From contig OW051468.1 of the NCBI GenBank assembly GCA_932521025.1, positions 2,170,064 to 2,234,063 of the forward strand: 64,000 nt of DNA, given 5' to 3'. Of this stretch, positions 10,801 through 21,856 are shown in pieces (within the stretch, counting starts at the first letter, position 1; every line of letters starts with the position of its first letter). The notes beneath the pieces were generated by a model. It saw only the letters and a list, made by a program, of their open reading frames with translations. It searched no databases and was not told the DNA's origin. Origin of the DNA: Oscheius onirici (lineage: Eukaryota > Nematoda > Chromadorea > Rhabditida > Rhabditidae). A program made the position numbers and the translations under genes.

Positions 10801-13800
10801 ACGTAAGTACTATAGCTTTGGCAAACTGTCTCTCTGTCCCAATTACGTACTCGTCGTCACAGAGGTAAAGGAAAAACTCATTGGAGCAAACGGGACCTTT
10901 CCATTGCAATTTCTCTGCTCTACCACCAGGGGTGTGCGAAAGTACCGTATACTCGAAAGTCGAAAGTACCGTATACTCGAAAGTCGAAAGTAGCGTGAAA
11001 GTTGAAAATCAGCTGCGTATCGACGCCAATGATTAAAAGTTGGTGCGCGGCCATGGCGGCTTTCGACTTTCGAGTATACGGTACTTTCGCACATCCCTAT
11101 CTACTTGTCCATTAAGCTATTGCCCCGCCCTGACGCTTTTATTGGACACAATACATGGCCACGTAACTTCTCTCTTCCTCAGTCTCTCTCCTTACCGACT
11201 AGTGGCCATAAGTACGGAGCCTGAGCAATCTGTTTTAGTCTCTCTTCTCCTTCCTTCGAGATTGAGACAGCAGCTCCTAGCTCGTCCATCTTCTTCACAA
11301 CAATCTCGATAAAATGAGAAACTGCTAAGTTTTTACGTAGATCCAACATTTCCGTCACTTGAATGAGTTTCCTCTTAATCTTCGTGAGTACTTCATAGCT
11401 TTCCGGATCGTCATTGTTGAGTTCAGCCAAGGCTGTCTTGATGTGACCGAGCCATTCACAGAGCTTTTCTAGAAACAACTGTATTTTTGCAACAATCAAT
11501 AAACCTAGAAATGCAAAAAAAAGCAAAATTTTTTGGTGGCCCCATTTTCTCTTTGGGGGCCGCCAGGACTGTCGCCCGATCAGACCTATTCAGAACCTCT
11601 TGGTCAACTGACCTTCGCAGGACAGACCAATCAGAACCAGAACAGAACGCAGAACACTTGCCCGAAGGCGATTCTCTAGAAAAGCGAACTTCTATAAATA
11701 ACCCCCTGTATTGTACTTGAGTGGTGATGTTCTGCAAAGTTGTAGCATTTGATGAGCTCTACAATTTTGCAGAACATTACAAAGCTTGAAAATGCTTTGA
11801 TCATATTGAAAAGTTCATCAGAAGTCGCAAACTGTTCATTTTGGCTTGCTCACGAAACTAAAGGAAAATAGTTTGTTTCACTGTGATCAAAGCATTTTGA
11901 AGCTTTAAAAGTTCTACAAAGGTGTAGAGCTCATCAAATACTACAACTTTGCAGAACATCCCAAGTCTGAAAAATGTATGCGTGAGCTCGAAAAATGAAG
12001 TTTTTATTTCACTGGTCACACCCGTAATGTGTAGTCACTTACAATACAGGGGTTATTTATGGAGTTCACTTTTCTAAAGAATTGCCTTCGGGCAAGTTTT
12101 CTACGTTCTGATTGGTCTGACCTGCAAACGGTCAGTTGACCGTGTCTCGGCCCGACAGGACCAAATATCAAAGAATTGCGGTCTCAGCTGTGTTTCTGTT
12201 CTATAAAGAACAAGAGGCTCTGCAGAGGTTCTGCGGGCGTCAGCCCTGGCGACCCTATAGCGAAAATGGGGCCGCCAAAAAAATTTCTATTTTTTGTCTT
12301 CGATTCACGAGAAATCTCTGTCTCTTCATACCTTTCTTTTCAATCTTCGAAGCCACCGAGTTTCCAGAGAACAATTCTGCCAGTTCCTGCAACAAACTGC
12401 ACAGTTCGTCTCGAAGTCCATCTGTTGTCGTCCTCCTGTCCTTGATGTAAGCTCCGTAAATCTAAAATTTTACTTTTTTTTGCCAAAATTCACTTGCATC
12501 AAGAAAATCAGCCTCAAAGTTGGCCAACTTTATGGCCATGTCCACGTGTTTTTGCTGAAAAGTGACTACTGCTTCAGGATTTGCTAGAAGGTTCTTTCCG
12601 AATCTAGTGAACGGACCTGAAAAAGTTCTAAATTTTCCCGCCAAAACTGTCAAAACCTGTGTGGAGAACCATCCATCGAAAAGAAGAGTTCAGTCTCTGG
12701 ATCCAGTCGATCAAAACTTCAAACTTTTCTGGAATGATGTCACTCTGAAAGTACCGTAATCCAATAGTCCGAGGGACAACAAACCGCCGTGTACTCTCTC
12801 TTCTGCAAGGCTTCATTATGTTCTTTGAAGAGTTGTTGAAGGCGACTGGAGACGAAATAGTTTTGGCAGACTGTGAAGGCTGCTGGTGATTTGGTCCACT
12901 CGTCTACTATAGAAATACAGAGGCCGAGACTGAGAGGGAGGACCTGAAAGTGGATTTGAGTACCGTAAAAGCTCTAAAAGAAGCCCATCCCCTTACGAAA
13001 GATACGCAATTATGTATTCACCTTTTTTGATGTCAAGACGACATTTTCTGACTTTGTGATATTCTACAAAGTTGTAGTCCCTGACGTCCTCTACAACTTT
13101 GCAAAACACGAAAAAACGAATATGTGAATACGTAATTGCGTATCTTACGTAAGGGGGGCTTCTAATAGAGGTTTTGGTGTAGTCAAATTACCCAGTTATC
13201 TCTGAAAAAGTTCTCCACAAAGAACTTCATTCTCAGCCCGTCACTGGCTCTGACATCGGCAGCGAATAGAAGACATCCAAAGACTGACTCTGGAAGTCGA
13301 TGTCCAATTCTAAGGAGACGGTCAAGACTGGTACGGACTGTTCTTTCCAGAAAAGTGAGACAGGAATTGACAAAGGTTTGGTCAATTCTGGTTCTTCTGA
13401 AATCAGTGATGTTACTGATACTGTCTCCAGACTCTCTACTGTAGTCCTGTCCCCTAGATTCTCCCCCTGTCTCCCTTGACTACCACTACATTCTCTCCTA
13501 TTCCTTCTCTCTCTCCCCAAACTCACGCAAACACAAACTCATTCGTTCCATGGTATGGATAAATGTCCTGTCGTAGATAGTCCACCAAAAAGTCTAGATT
13601 CTTCCTGTCATCACTGATTCTCAAAATGGCTACGAAAAGTCGCTCTCTCGTCGGACCACTATAGATTTTGTGAAGGTGATAGGATATTGAGGCCAAGTGA
13701 GCCAGTGCATCGACTTCTAGCTCACGAGTGGCGTCTCGAGATGAGTAGAGCTCTTTTGTTGCTAGCTCGGTGTACCTGAACATGGTCTAATTGCAGGTGT

Positions 13801-14576
13801 TTTCTGTAATTTTACAAACTTTAGTTGTTGTTTTTTATTATTATTGTTCTGACGCCTACAATTAGCTAAAAATTAGAACAAAGGGCCGAGAAATGAACAA
13901 AACTTGCTGCGAAATCGTTTTTATCAATGCGTACGCAATTTCTCGTCAAGTTTGAATATTCTGTACGTAGTTTTACATTAGTGAAAAGAACGTACGCAAT
14001 TTTGCGGTTCTCGTATTTTTTTTTTAGCAACTCCAGCGCTTTTTTCCTCGTTTTCCATTACTTTTTTCACTGATTTTTTTCTCAATTATTCCTGTAAAAT
14101 ATAATCAACACAAAGACCTGCATATAAAATAGTAAGATTGTGCAAAAAACAGATCAAGAACTGTTGAAAAGGTGCCCTAAAAGCTGAACTTTGCTTCTTA
14201 GATCTTTCTCCCTCACTCACTCGATAAAATTATGAAAAAGATTGGCGATTGTGTGGAAGAGAACCTCAAATTTGCGTAGGACATCTCCGAAGCGGAAACA
14301 AAAGTCTTCTTCCAGTTCCTAAATTCTTATTACCCTGCGGTTTTTATTTTCACTCACCAAATGCTTCGATCCATTCTCATCAAATTGATCCGGCTTATTG
14401 AAGTAGGAAAAGTCGGAAATCAACAAATTGAAGCGAGATCTCTCGGGCTGGACGAAATCCATTGGCAGAAAGTCTTGGAGCCTGATAATTTCTGCTATCG
14501 CACATTCGCAGTCCTCCACAAAGTTTGCCAAGAAAAATTCCGCTGGCTCGTCGGAAAGTATCGAGTCATCCATCAT
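7820..14576 (-). CDS. WASHC5: Strumpellin, WASH complex subunit 5
   Basis: Large scaffold subunit of the WASH complex, which activates Arp2/3 actin nucleation on endosomes. Recognised by collinear matches to human strumpellin. N-terminus at 14576: EIIRLQDFLPMDF and LLISDFSYF. Then ELEEDFCFRFGDVLRKFEVL (about 14210-14317), a helical exon at 13523-13783, FEVLIDWIQRLNSSFRWM with MVLHTG near 12700, and LLKTKVLPALQKKWDP with VTHSISNMSVGVSRFSLRKI (about 9940-10204). Next LLKLTDPSTSTYFSNEI near 8700, and a C-terminus ending DEELLTKIML. A TTTTCCAG acceptor lies 17 nt before the start ATG, with no 5' exon visible. At least five introns carry MITEs or foldback DNA. Not every internal exon border was resolved. 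Head-to-head with cytochrome b5 across 657 bp. Confidence 0.9.
9432..9659. mobile_element. GACTCGA-rich MITE, copy A
   Basis: A 228 bp element in a strumpellin intron with inverted ends TACTTGGGC / GCCCAAGTA and a TA duplication on both sides (9430-9431, 9660-9661), as expected for a Tc1/mariner-mobilised MITE. Inside each end are arrays of ACTCGACTCGAG-type sequence. The AT-rich middle shows no coding capacity. Confidence 0.75.
10515..10761. mobile_element. GACTCGA-rich MITE, copy B (left end unclear)
   Basis: Left GAGCTCGACTCGACTCGATT array, AT-rich middle, right GAATCGAAATCGAGTCGAG followed by GCCCAAGTA-TA at 10753-10763, the same right end as copy A. The left terminal repeat is not recognisable. 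Confidence 0.6.
10928..11098. mobile_element. hAT-like MITE with long inverted ends
   Basis: About 170 bp in a strumpellin intron. The left end AGGGGTGTGCGAAAGTACC and right end inverted GTACTTTCGCACATCCCT pair over roughly 38 bases, including GTATACTCGAAAGTCGAAAG, which is tandemly duplicated on the left. The terminal AGGGRTGTGC is hAT-like. Flanks TCTACCAC and TCTACTTG could be a decayed 8 bp duplication. Confidence 0.65.
11526..12286. mobile_element. Large foldback element in a strumpellin intron
   Basis: Two imperfect inverted arms of roughly 190-240 bp. Left: 11526 to about 11717, with GGTGGCCCCATTTTC at the tip and CTTGCCCGAAGGC and AATACAGGG-type phrases inside. Right: about 12040-12286, with CCTTCGGGCAAG, GGTCAGTTGACC and tip GAAAATGGGGCCGCC. 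Between them are two hairpin units (about 11733-11785 and 11908-11960) and a second inverted pair (GATCAAAGCATTTTGAAGCT against its complement near 11785). No gene inside; probably a non-autonomous foldback transposon. Confidence 0.75.
12979..13162. mobile_element. Palindromic MITE containing the TTCTACAAAG hairpin
   Basis: Outer arms AGAAGCCC...CCCCTTACG and CGTAAGGGG...GGCTTCT with inner GATACGCAATTATGTATTCA complementary to TGAATACGTAATTGCGTATC. The centre (13059-13107) is the ATTCTACAAAGTTGTAG hairpin found seven times in this window. Intronic in strumpellin. Confidence 0.7.
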
Positions 14577-15233
14577 TTGATCTCATCAAAGTGCTGGAAA
14601 ATAGCTATTTTTAGTCTCTAAAGGCGTCCAAAGTTCAAAGACAAGAACAGGAAGGCGGAGTGCGAGACCAGGTGAACGTGACGTCACAAAAAGGTTCATA
14701 AATGACCCTGGGCTGGCCGTCGTGACAATTCTGATAATCGCGCTCTTTCTTTCTTACGTAACCTGTTCTTCTGTCTTGTGCTTTTGCACATTTCTTTTGG
14801 AAAAATTGAGAGTACGATCGTAAAAAGTGTCCAAGATTCGTATGTTTCTTAAATATTTGGCGCTTTTTCTTATGACTTACCTCTTGACTCATTCGTTGAC
14901 CCAATTTTTTTTGGGCTACCAGATAAGATTCAGTGTTTTTCTTTAGAAAACAGAAAAACGACCATGAAAGGCTAGGCATTTCCTCAAAAAAAAAATGGCC
15001 TCCGTACTACTTTGTTTTTCGAGTCTTCTAAAGCAAACTTCCTCTGTTTTCTTGAAAAATCTCAAGATAAATCGCAATAAAAGGCATATAAAAGCGATTA
15101 AAAAGGCAATTTCGAGTAAAAATTCGCAATGGAGCGCCTCTGACTCATTCTGTCCTTGCCGCGTACTGATAAGCTCCTCATTCTCTTCTTTTCTTACCCA
15201 AAATGTCCCAAATTTCATTTTTAGACACGAAAA
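14577..15233. promoter_or_regulatory. Head-to-head intergenic region, candidate bidirectional promoter
   Basis: Separates the divergent strumpellin and cytochrome b5 start codons. No TATA box or other convincing element was seen. Consensus 3' splice sites at 14594-14595 (-) and 15223-15224 (+) lie just before each ATG, so true transcription starts may be anywhere inside. Inference from position only. Confidence 0.3.
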
Positions 15234-16171
15234 ATGGCCCCAACTCAAGTGCTAACCCGTGACGAAGTCGCCAAGCACACGGCCGACGACGACTGCTGGA
15301 TTATCATGAATAACAAGGTAATACTATTTTGTGGTCCAAACTCGCTCGTTTTTAGGTCTACGACGTGTCAAAATTCCTGGACGAGCATCCGGGAGGAGGA
15401 GAAGTCATCAAGGAGCTCGCTGGCAAAGACGCAAGTGTAGCTTTTCAAGACGTCGGACATTCCAAGGATGCCGTCCAGATGGCTGAAGAATATGAAATTG
15501 GTTTGTTTTTGTAGCATTTTTGAGCATAAATTTAATGATTTAACATTTTGAAAGCAAAAAAATACGCTGCAACTGAGATAAGGCAGCATTTGGAGAATAA
15601 TGTTAAAAAAAGTTAGCTTTCACCATTGCCTGTTCAAGCCTGTACCAGATTTATTCCTAAGCCGACTGTTGGGCGTCTTTTTCTGTATAAATATGTTCGG
15701 CGTTCAGAAAAACTAAAACTCCACGATTTGTGCTTGGTTGAAATATGACCAGAATTGTGAAGAATGAGCCCCGATTTTGTGACAATACCCTGAGCAACAT
15801 TCCTCGACTAGATTCATTGAAACTGAACCGGTTTTTGATTAATTTCAGGCTAAAATTTGTTGTAGAAACGTCTGGAAGCTCATTTTGAGCAGACAGGGAT
15901 GTGAAAGACTAAAATCACGGAAATTTGCTTAAAAGTGGCTTTTTCAACCCGAAACACTGCATTTCCGTACAATTTTTCATTTTCAGGAGTCCTCGACATT
16001 GACGACCAGATCAGCCAGAATCCGGCAGCTCCTCCCGTCGTAGTCACACCGCACGGCAGCAGCTTGGTGGAAATTCTCAGCAGCCCGACCTGGTCCAACT
16101 TTTTGATCCCCAGCGCCATCGGAATCGTCATCTATGCCTTCTACAAGACGGCCATCAGGGCTATGGCCTAA
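15234..16171 (+). CDS. CYB5: Cytochrome b5, tail-anchored
   Basis: Small haem protein that passes electrons to desaturases and P450s on the ER or outer mitochondrial membrane. Three exons: 15234-15317, 15356-15500, 15987-16171. The first intron is 38 nt. The core has DEVAKHTADDDCWIIMNNKV, the haem motif FLDEHPGGGEV, and the second haem histidine in VGHSKDAVQMAEEYEIG. A polar spacer is followed by a C-terminal hydrophobic anchor (FLIPSAIGIVIYAF) and a short basic end (KTAIRAMA). The length (about 137 residues) is normal. A CATTTTTAG acceptor ends 9 nt before the ATG with no upstream exon, suggesting spliced-leader addition. SMG5 starts 165 nt downstream on the same strand. Confidence 0.95.
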
Positions 16172-16336
16172 ATATCTTTATTTTCTCGATTTTTTTTGTT
16201 ATTTTACGCCTGTTTTATAGGCCTGAAATGAATTTTATTCGCTTTTCTCTCGCTTTCTCTTCCACACCTCATTTTCTCGTTGATTCGATACTTTTTTTGC
16301 CAGTTTTTCTGAACATTTCTAAAAAATTCAAAGAAA

Positions 16337-19300
16337 ATGGAACGAATCCAACGAAATTGCCGCGAATTGAAGAAAGTCTATATCTTGGAGGACGTCAATT
16401 CGCCCAAGGCTACTGGCTTTCGTAAAAAGTTCGTTTTTTTAGTTTAGAAACTAAAGAAAATTTTAGAATTTATGGTATTCTGCGCGTAGCGGAGGTCACA
16501 GAGCCGGATGGATGTCAAAAAGGCGTCGAGCTGTTCTGGAGGACGGCCTATTACGACCCGATTCAAAGCATGAAGAAGCGATTGTTTACGGATTTCATGA
16601 ATCACATGGTTAACATCTTCATCGGCGAAGTCATGACCTTTCTGCTGACGCCGTCGAGAAATATCGCCAGGTACTACGTCATGCTCGGCGATTTGATGAG
16701 GTAGGAGATTTTTAACATCATTTTTTTTCACAAAATGATCAACTCTCTTCCGTCATTTCTAAGTAATCTGCTTGATGAAATGTAAGACAAGAATTTGGTC
16801 ATATCCCACCTGAAAGAGCCGCAAAAAAACTTAGTGACTCTGTCCAAAACCTGCGCAATCGGCCTCTTTAACCTATTTGTGCTCGAGTAAGCTAAATTTT
16901 GATGCCGAAGTGATATTTTGTTGCAAACCATTCGCCTTTTCCACGGCTTTATCAGCTGAGCAGAATTTATCGCTAAAAAGCATTGAGTCGACTTCTGTCT
17001 AACGGCTTAGTGAAAAACGCTCAAATTTTGGTGCAAAGGGAGCAGGCTGAACTGAACCCGAATTTCAAGCACAAAATATTCCCAAACAAATTTCGAAGAA
17101 GTAGAACTTTTTAACATGAAAGTTTCAAGCCAATATTTGAAGACGGTAACCGTTTTCCTCTCTCCAAGTCGTAATCTATTTCAATCGTTCTGCGACTTTT
17201 CACAGAGAAAAATGCTATTTTTCCATGCAAACCTTGACAAGAATTGGCTCTGTAATCCTGGTGCCAAATTGTGAAAAAGCGCACAATTTAATCACAGCTC
17301 CTGAGCAATTTCACTTTTTGCAATAATCGCAAATAAATTCTCCCCATTTTCAGATACAGTCAATCGCCACTCGCCAATCTCCAATATCGAAAGGCGGTCG
17401 AAGCGAATCCGGAGATCGGAAAGCCCTTCAATCAGCTGGCTCTGCAGCAGAAGGGAATTCGAGCCGTGCGCTTCTTTCTTCTCAGTCTCGGCGCCGAGGA
17501 GAGCTTCAAAACGGCACCGGAAAATCTGAAAAAATCGCTAAATGTGACCGAATCCGACCATCCGATCTCCGAACATGTCATGAACATCGTCCAGTACTTG
17601 GTCTTTGAAATTAAGTCAGTTTTTTTGCCTTTTTTTTGTTAAAATAAACTTTTTTAGACGGCGAGAAATTGTGACGGAATTCAACAAGCTGACGGAAATT
17701 GTCGAGACGGAGCCGGACGATGACTATGTACAGGAGAACCTGCCCCTGATTGTGCAGTCTCTAATTGTGGCCCATTCGATAACTCCCAGTAGACTTCGAG
17801 GTTGGTTTTTTGGGCTAAATTTAAGCAAAAGCAAATGCTGATTTTTACCAAACTATTGGCTCTAAATGTATTGTCGAAAAGGTCAACTGGAATCAAATTT
17901 TTTTTTCGACTGGAATCAAACTTTTAACATCGTTTGCTCAACAGTCTAAGCTCTAATCGACTGCGCCATGCGGGAGAAATTCTGCTCTCTCTATCCCTTT
18001 AGATAATGTCGAATAACATGGAGATATTGCCCAAGCGGCTCAGGCTCGCTTTAAAAACCATACTTCCAGATGACTACTACCTCTCCCCGATTCAGCTCTT
18101 TGCCGATCTCTTTACCCTCCTCCTGAAGAAAAAGCGCCCAGTTGGAGGTACTAGCGATGAGAAAAATGCCGTCGGTCGTCGTCGACGACAGCTCTCTTCA
18201 GCCAGCAGTTCAGGAGAAGAGGCCGAAGAGGAGGAAAGTGAAGCCGTCGACGAGATTCCGTCCCTCTGGCCTCTTTCGACTTGCTGCCAGTGGCTGGCTC
18301 AGACTCAGGCGTATCTGGCCACGATTGACCGCCAGGTCTTTCTGATCCCGGCCTCAGTTCCGGAGGTATTTTCTCATATTTTTTAGACCTTTAAATTCAA
18401 AAATAGACGCTTCACAACCTGACGGACCGTCTGATTGATCGCCTGAATGAAGTCATCCGAACGTTGCCGATGAAAAATGACGAAAGTTCAGAGGTGGAGG
18501 CTGATTGGTTACTGAATGGACCGAGGAGGAATTGTGGAGAGGAAAAGTAAGTTTTTTATTCGGAATTGATGAAAAGTAAAGATTATTACTAGCAGTGAGG
18601 ATAAAACTAGTCTCAGGATGTTGCCTTTGCTCGCTTAGCCGTAGTTTTCGTAAGAAGACATAACTTTGAGTACCTTTTTTAATATTTTGCTTACAAACGG
18701 GGATAACTTGTCAATCTGTAGCTTCACGGTTCGGCTACTAGTAAAAGAAAATAATCCTAGAACGAAGTTGTAATTTGGTCGCGGAGAGATCCTCTATCGT
18801 CTTTTGAGACGAAAAAATATGCTGCACGGTTCATATTTGGCAAAATAAACTCGTTTCCCCATCCAAAAGACCTGGATCCATTCAAGTTGTAGCGTGTCTG
18901 TCTGTCCGTCCGTTTGTGGCCTCGGCTCGAGCGAAGCAAAAACGTTGGCGCGGGATCAAACGTGGGCGACAAGTTGCGAGGCACTGCGCCAAGAATGCAA
19001 GTGAATTTGGTTGAAAGTTCGCAAAGGATACGAAGCTCGACGCTGGCTGCGCACTTAGTCAAGGCCAGGCTGGCCTATTTGTATTGCTTATGAGCAGTAA
19101 AAAAGGCTATAATCTTTCTATCCGATCGCCAGGAGGTTTTTGAACTTTATAATATAAGAAGTAGTTCATTCGTTTTCCCCTTTTACAATTTTTACCTCTT
19201 AAACTCTCCCTTTGCAAGCTAAAGTTCTAAAAATACCCTTCACAAAGATTCTCCGATAAAATCCGTCAATTTTCAGTCTCGAAGCGGCCCAGCGTCAGCT

Positions 19301-21006
19301 CTCTTACTGGACGGACATTCTGACCAGCACAGCATCTTCTGACGTCGAATTTGGGGACTATTTCCGCCGTCGCAAGGTCGTCGATCCCTCCGCTCTTCGC
19401 TCAAAGATTGGCCTTCTCCACGTCGACAGAGCCATCATTCATCAGGCGAAAAGGGTTCGTTCTCTCTCTTTGATTGAGAGAGCTTTCATTTCGAAGAAAA
19501 AACGCGGGCGCGTCCGGACAAAATCCCATTTCCTAGAGTGGCTGTGATTAAGCTCTACGGCCGGACTATTTTTCAGATCAAAAAACCGAAAATGGATTTT
19601 TTGACAAAGATTGACTTTTTTTGCCTAAAATGATTGAAAGTTCTTCATTTTCAAGCCAAAAACTGGGTAAAAAAAGAATAAAACAAAAATTTAGGCATAC
19701 TTTTCGATAAATATGAATAAAAGACATGTTTTAGACGGACGACAACAGCTGGCTGCCAATCTACGTAATGTTGGACTATCCGGTGCTGGAGAAGCATCTA
19801 CAGGCTGCCAGACAAATTATCGGAGGCGGCAGGACGACCGTCATTCCAATTGTGCCGCTCTTTGTGCTAGAGGAACTGGATCGGATGAAGGTAGGGCTCC
19901 TTTTTGATGAGTCTCTCCAAAAACGTTGAACAAGTTCGACAGTTTTCATTTTCAGAAATGAACAGACTTTACTAGTTTTTATTTTTTTTAACTTTTTCAG
20001 AGCACCGGTCCGACGATCCGCGACGCGATGCGTTTCATCGAGAAGAAGCAAGCCGCCAATGAGCTGCGTGTAATCAAAGGCACCACTCATCTGGCCTGTG
20101 CCCAAGAACTGACAGCTACAGCCGACCGTCGTGCCGGAAAGATTGGCAGCGACCTCGTGGCTCTTCTCACAACTGCCGAAAACGTCGACAAGCATACTGG
20201 TTGGTTCTATAAAGTTTTCGGGGGTCAACAGACCACACGACGATTAAATCTGGGCACTTGATGGGAGACCTGATGGTCGACATCTGTCTCTCGCAAATTA
20301 GTATCATTGCACGGCCGAAGCCCCGTATTTTGGCACCTTTAGACGGCTGATAAGAGGTCAGGATTAGGGGTTCCTAGAAGAAGGGCAGAGAGATAAGGGA
20401 GCTGAACAGATTGGGAAAGAGTTAGAGACAAGTTTGTGAGTATTCTTTTCTAGTATGAGAGACATGAGGAAAGACAGTAGAAGAATCGGGGAATAGTCTA
20501 GAATCCAGTGGATTAGAACGTGTAGTAATCGGGCAGAGAGGTAGACTGTTAGTCCAAAAGACAGGTGCTAATTGGACAGACTGTTCAGTTCAGTCCCTCC
20601 TCCAGAACAGTTCAGGTATTCTACTGATCTTTACAGTCAGAGAGTCTGAGAAATACAGATATATTTCATTTTTGAAGGCATTTAGAGGGACAAATGAGTA
20701 CAGGGAGCTGAACATAAAGAACAGATAGCAGGCCGTATCGGGACTGGAATTCTTAATTTTCAAAAACAGTTAAGTTATTCTACTGATTAGAACAGGGAGT
20801 CAGAAAGTCTGGCAATCAGTGGGACAGTGACAGTTCAATCAGTTTGAACAGCTCAGTTCAGTTGCTGAGCTGAACAGTAACAAGATCCAGAAATTTGAAA
20901 AATACCGTTACAGTTAATAAAAATCAAATTTCACTCCCATCTTTCAGACCTCGTCGCCTACAACATCAAGGATTTCATGGAGCGCTGGAGGAAGACTAAC
21001 AGCTAG
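16337..21006 (+). CDS. smg-5: SMG5-like nonsense-mediated decay factor
   Basis: Adaptor that with SMG7 recognises phosphorylated UPF1 and promotes its dephosphorylation and mRNA decay. Exons: 16337-16428, 16467-16700, 17354-17614, 17658 to about 17800, 18003-18365, 18407-18546, 19277-19454, 19735-19890, 20001-20199, 20948-21006. The N-terminal half is an EST1/14-3-3-like helical domain (YSQSPLANLQYRKAVEANP, PFNQLALQQKGIRAVRFF). The middle has an acidic Ser-rich stretch. The C-terminal PIN domain holds WLPIYVMLDYPVLEKHL, PLFVLEELDRMK and the end NIKDFMERWRKTNS, which aligns with the SMG5 rather than the SMG6 end; the TDDRN-type catalytic segment of SMG6 is missing, as in inactive SMG5 PIN domains. 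The simplest splice sites between 17800 and 18003 leave the phase wrong, so another donor or an indel is involved. Confidence 0.88.
17880..17992 (-). mobile_element. tRNA-like SINE head (decayed), in SMG5 intron
   Basis: On the minus strand GCATGGCGCAGTCGATTAGA resembles a pol III A box and GTTTGATTCCAGTCG a B box at tRNA spacing. The acceptor stem does not pair, so it is not a working tRNA. The second B-box-like phrase TTTGATTCCAGTTGACC follows a run of A. Confidence 0.5.
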
Positions 21007-21808
21007 AAAAAAAACCTTATCCAGTCCTTTAAATCTCGTCAACCGGGGAAGGAAGAAGGATTCTCTCTTTCCGCCAAAAAAAGGCGCGAGAAGAGAAAAG
21101 AAGACCCATAATAGACGAGCCCCCCTTCGAAGAGGTTGTAGCCACTTTTTTATCCGTCTCGGCGTCTGGCACCCTCTTTCTCTCTCTCCGAGGTCCCCCA
21201 TTTTTTCTCTCTCCCCGTTTCCTCATAATTCTCTTTTTAAAATATTTAAATGAAATTTTCTGGAGTCTCTGTTGTGTGATGATTGTCGCAGAGAGGCATA
21301 ATTACATTTCTCGAGCCAGCAGCAGCCCCCCTCTATTTGGATTGGCTAATTGAGAAGTAACAGCCCCGACGTCGTCTTGTGTATGGAATTAATTATTTTG
21401 AGCAGACCCCAATGGGAGAATGGATGAGAGCTCATTGTTTGGGATCGCAAGGTTTTTTAGACGAGTTTTGCTAAAAACTGGAGGATATTGGTTATAATTA
21501 ATGTGATTTGGCTTGAAAAAGGATCGAGAATTGGGTAAATTTTGGCGATTTTATGCCTATTTCATAAGAAATTTCAAGCTACACCTTCCTAGACGAGTAA
21601 AAAAAGGAAAACAGCGATAAAAAGTGCAAAAATATAGGTTTTTTCACCAAAGTTTTTGGGAAAGTCAATTTGTTTTTCTTTATATTTTTTTTTTTTTATA
21701 TTTTCCATTTTTTATCTACCTTGATAAGCTACATCCTATTTTTTCAATTAAGTTCTCTATTTTCAGCCCCTTTTTCGACCTATCCCTCCGAATTTTTTGC
21801 TTAGCCCT

Positions 21809-21856
21809 GTTCTGCAAAGTATCAGAATTTTATCTGCTCTACAACTTTGCAGAACA
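21809..21856. repeat. TTCTRCAAAG hairpin unit
   Basis: TGTTCTGCAAAGTATCAG and CTACAACTTTGCAGAACA flank a short spacer. One of seven related units in the window; the left arm is slightly decayed. Confidence 0.7.
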
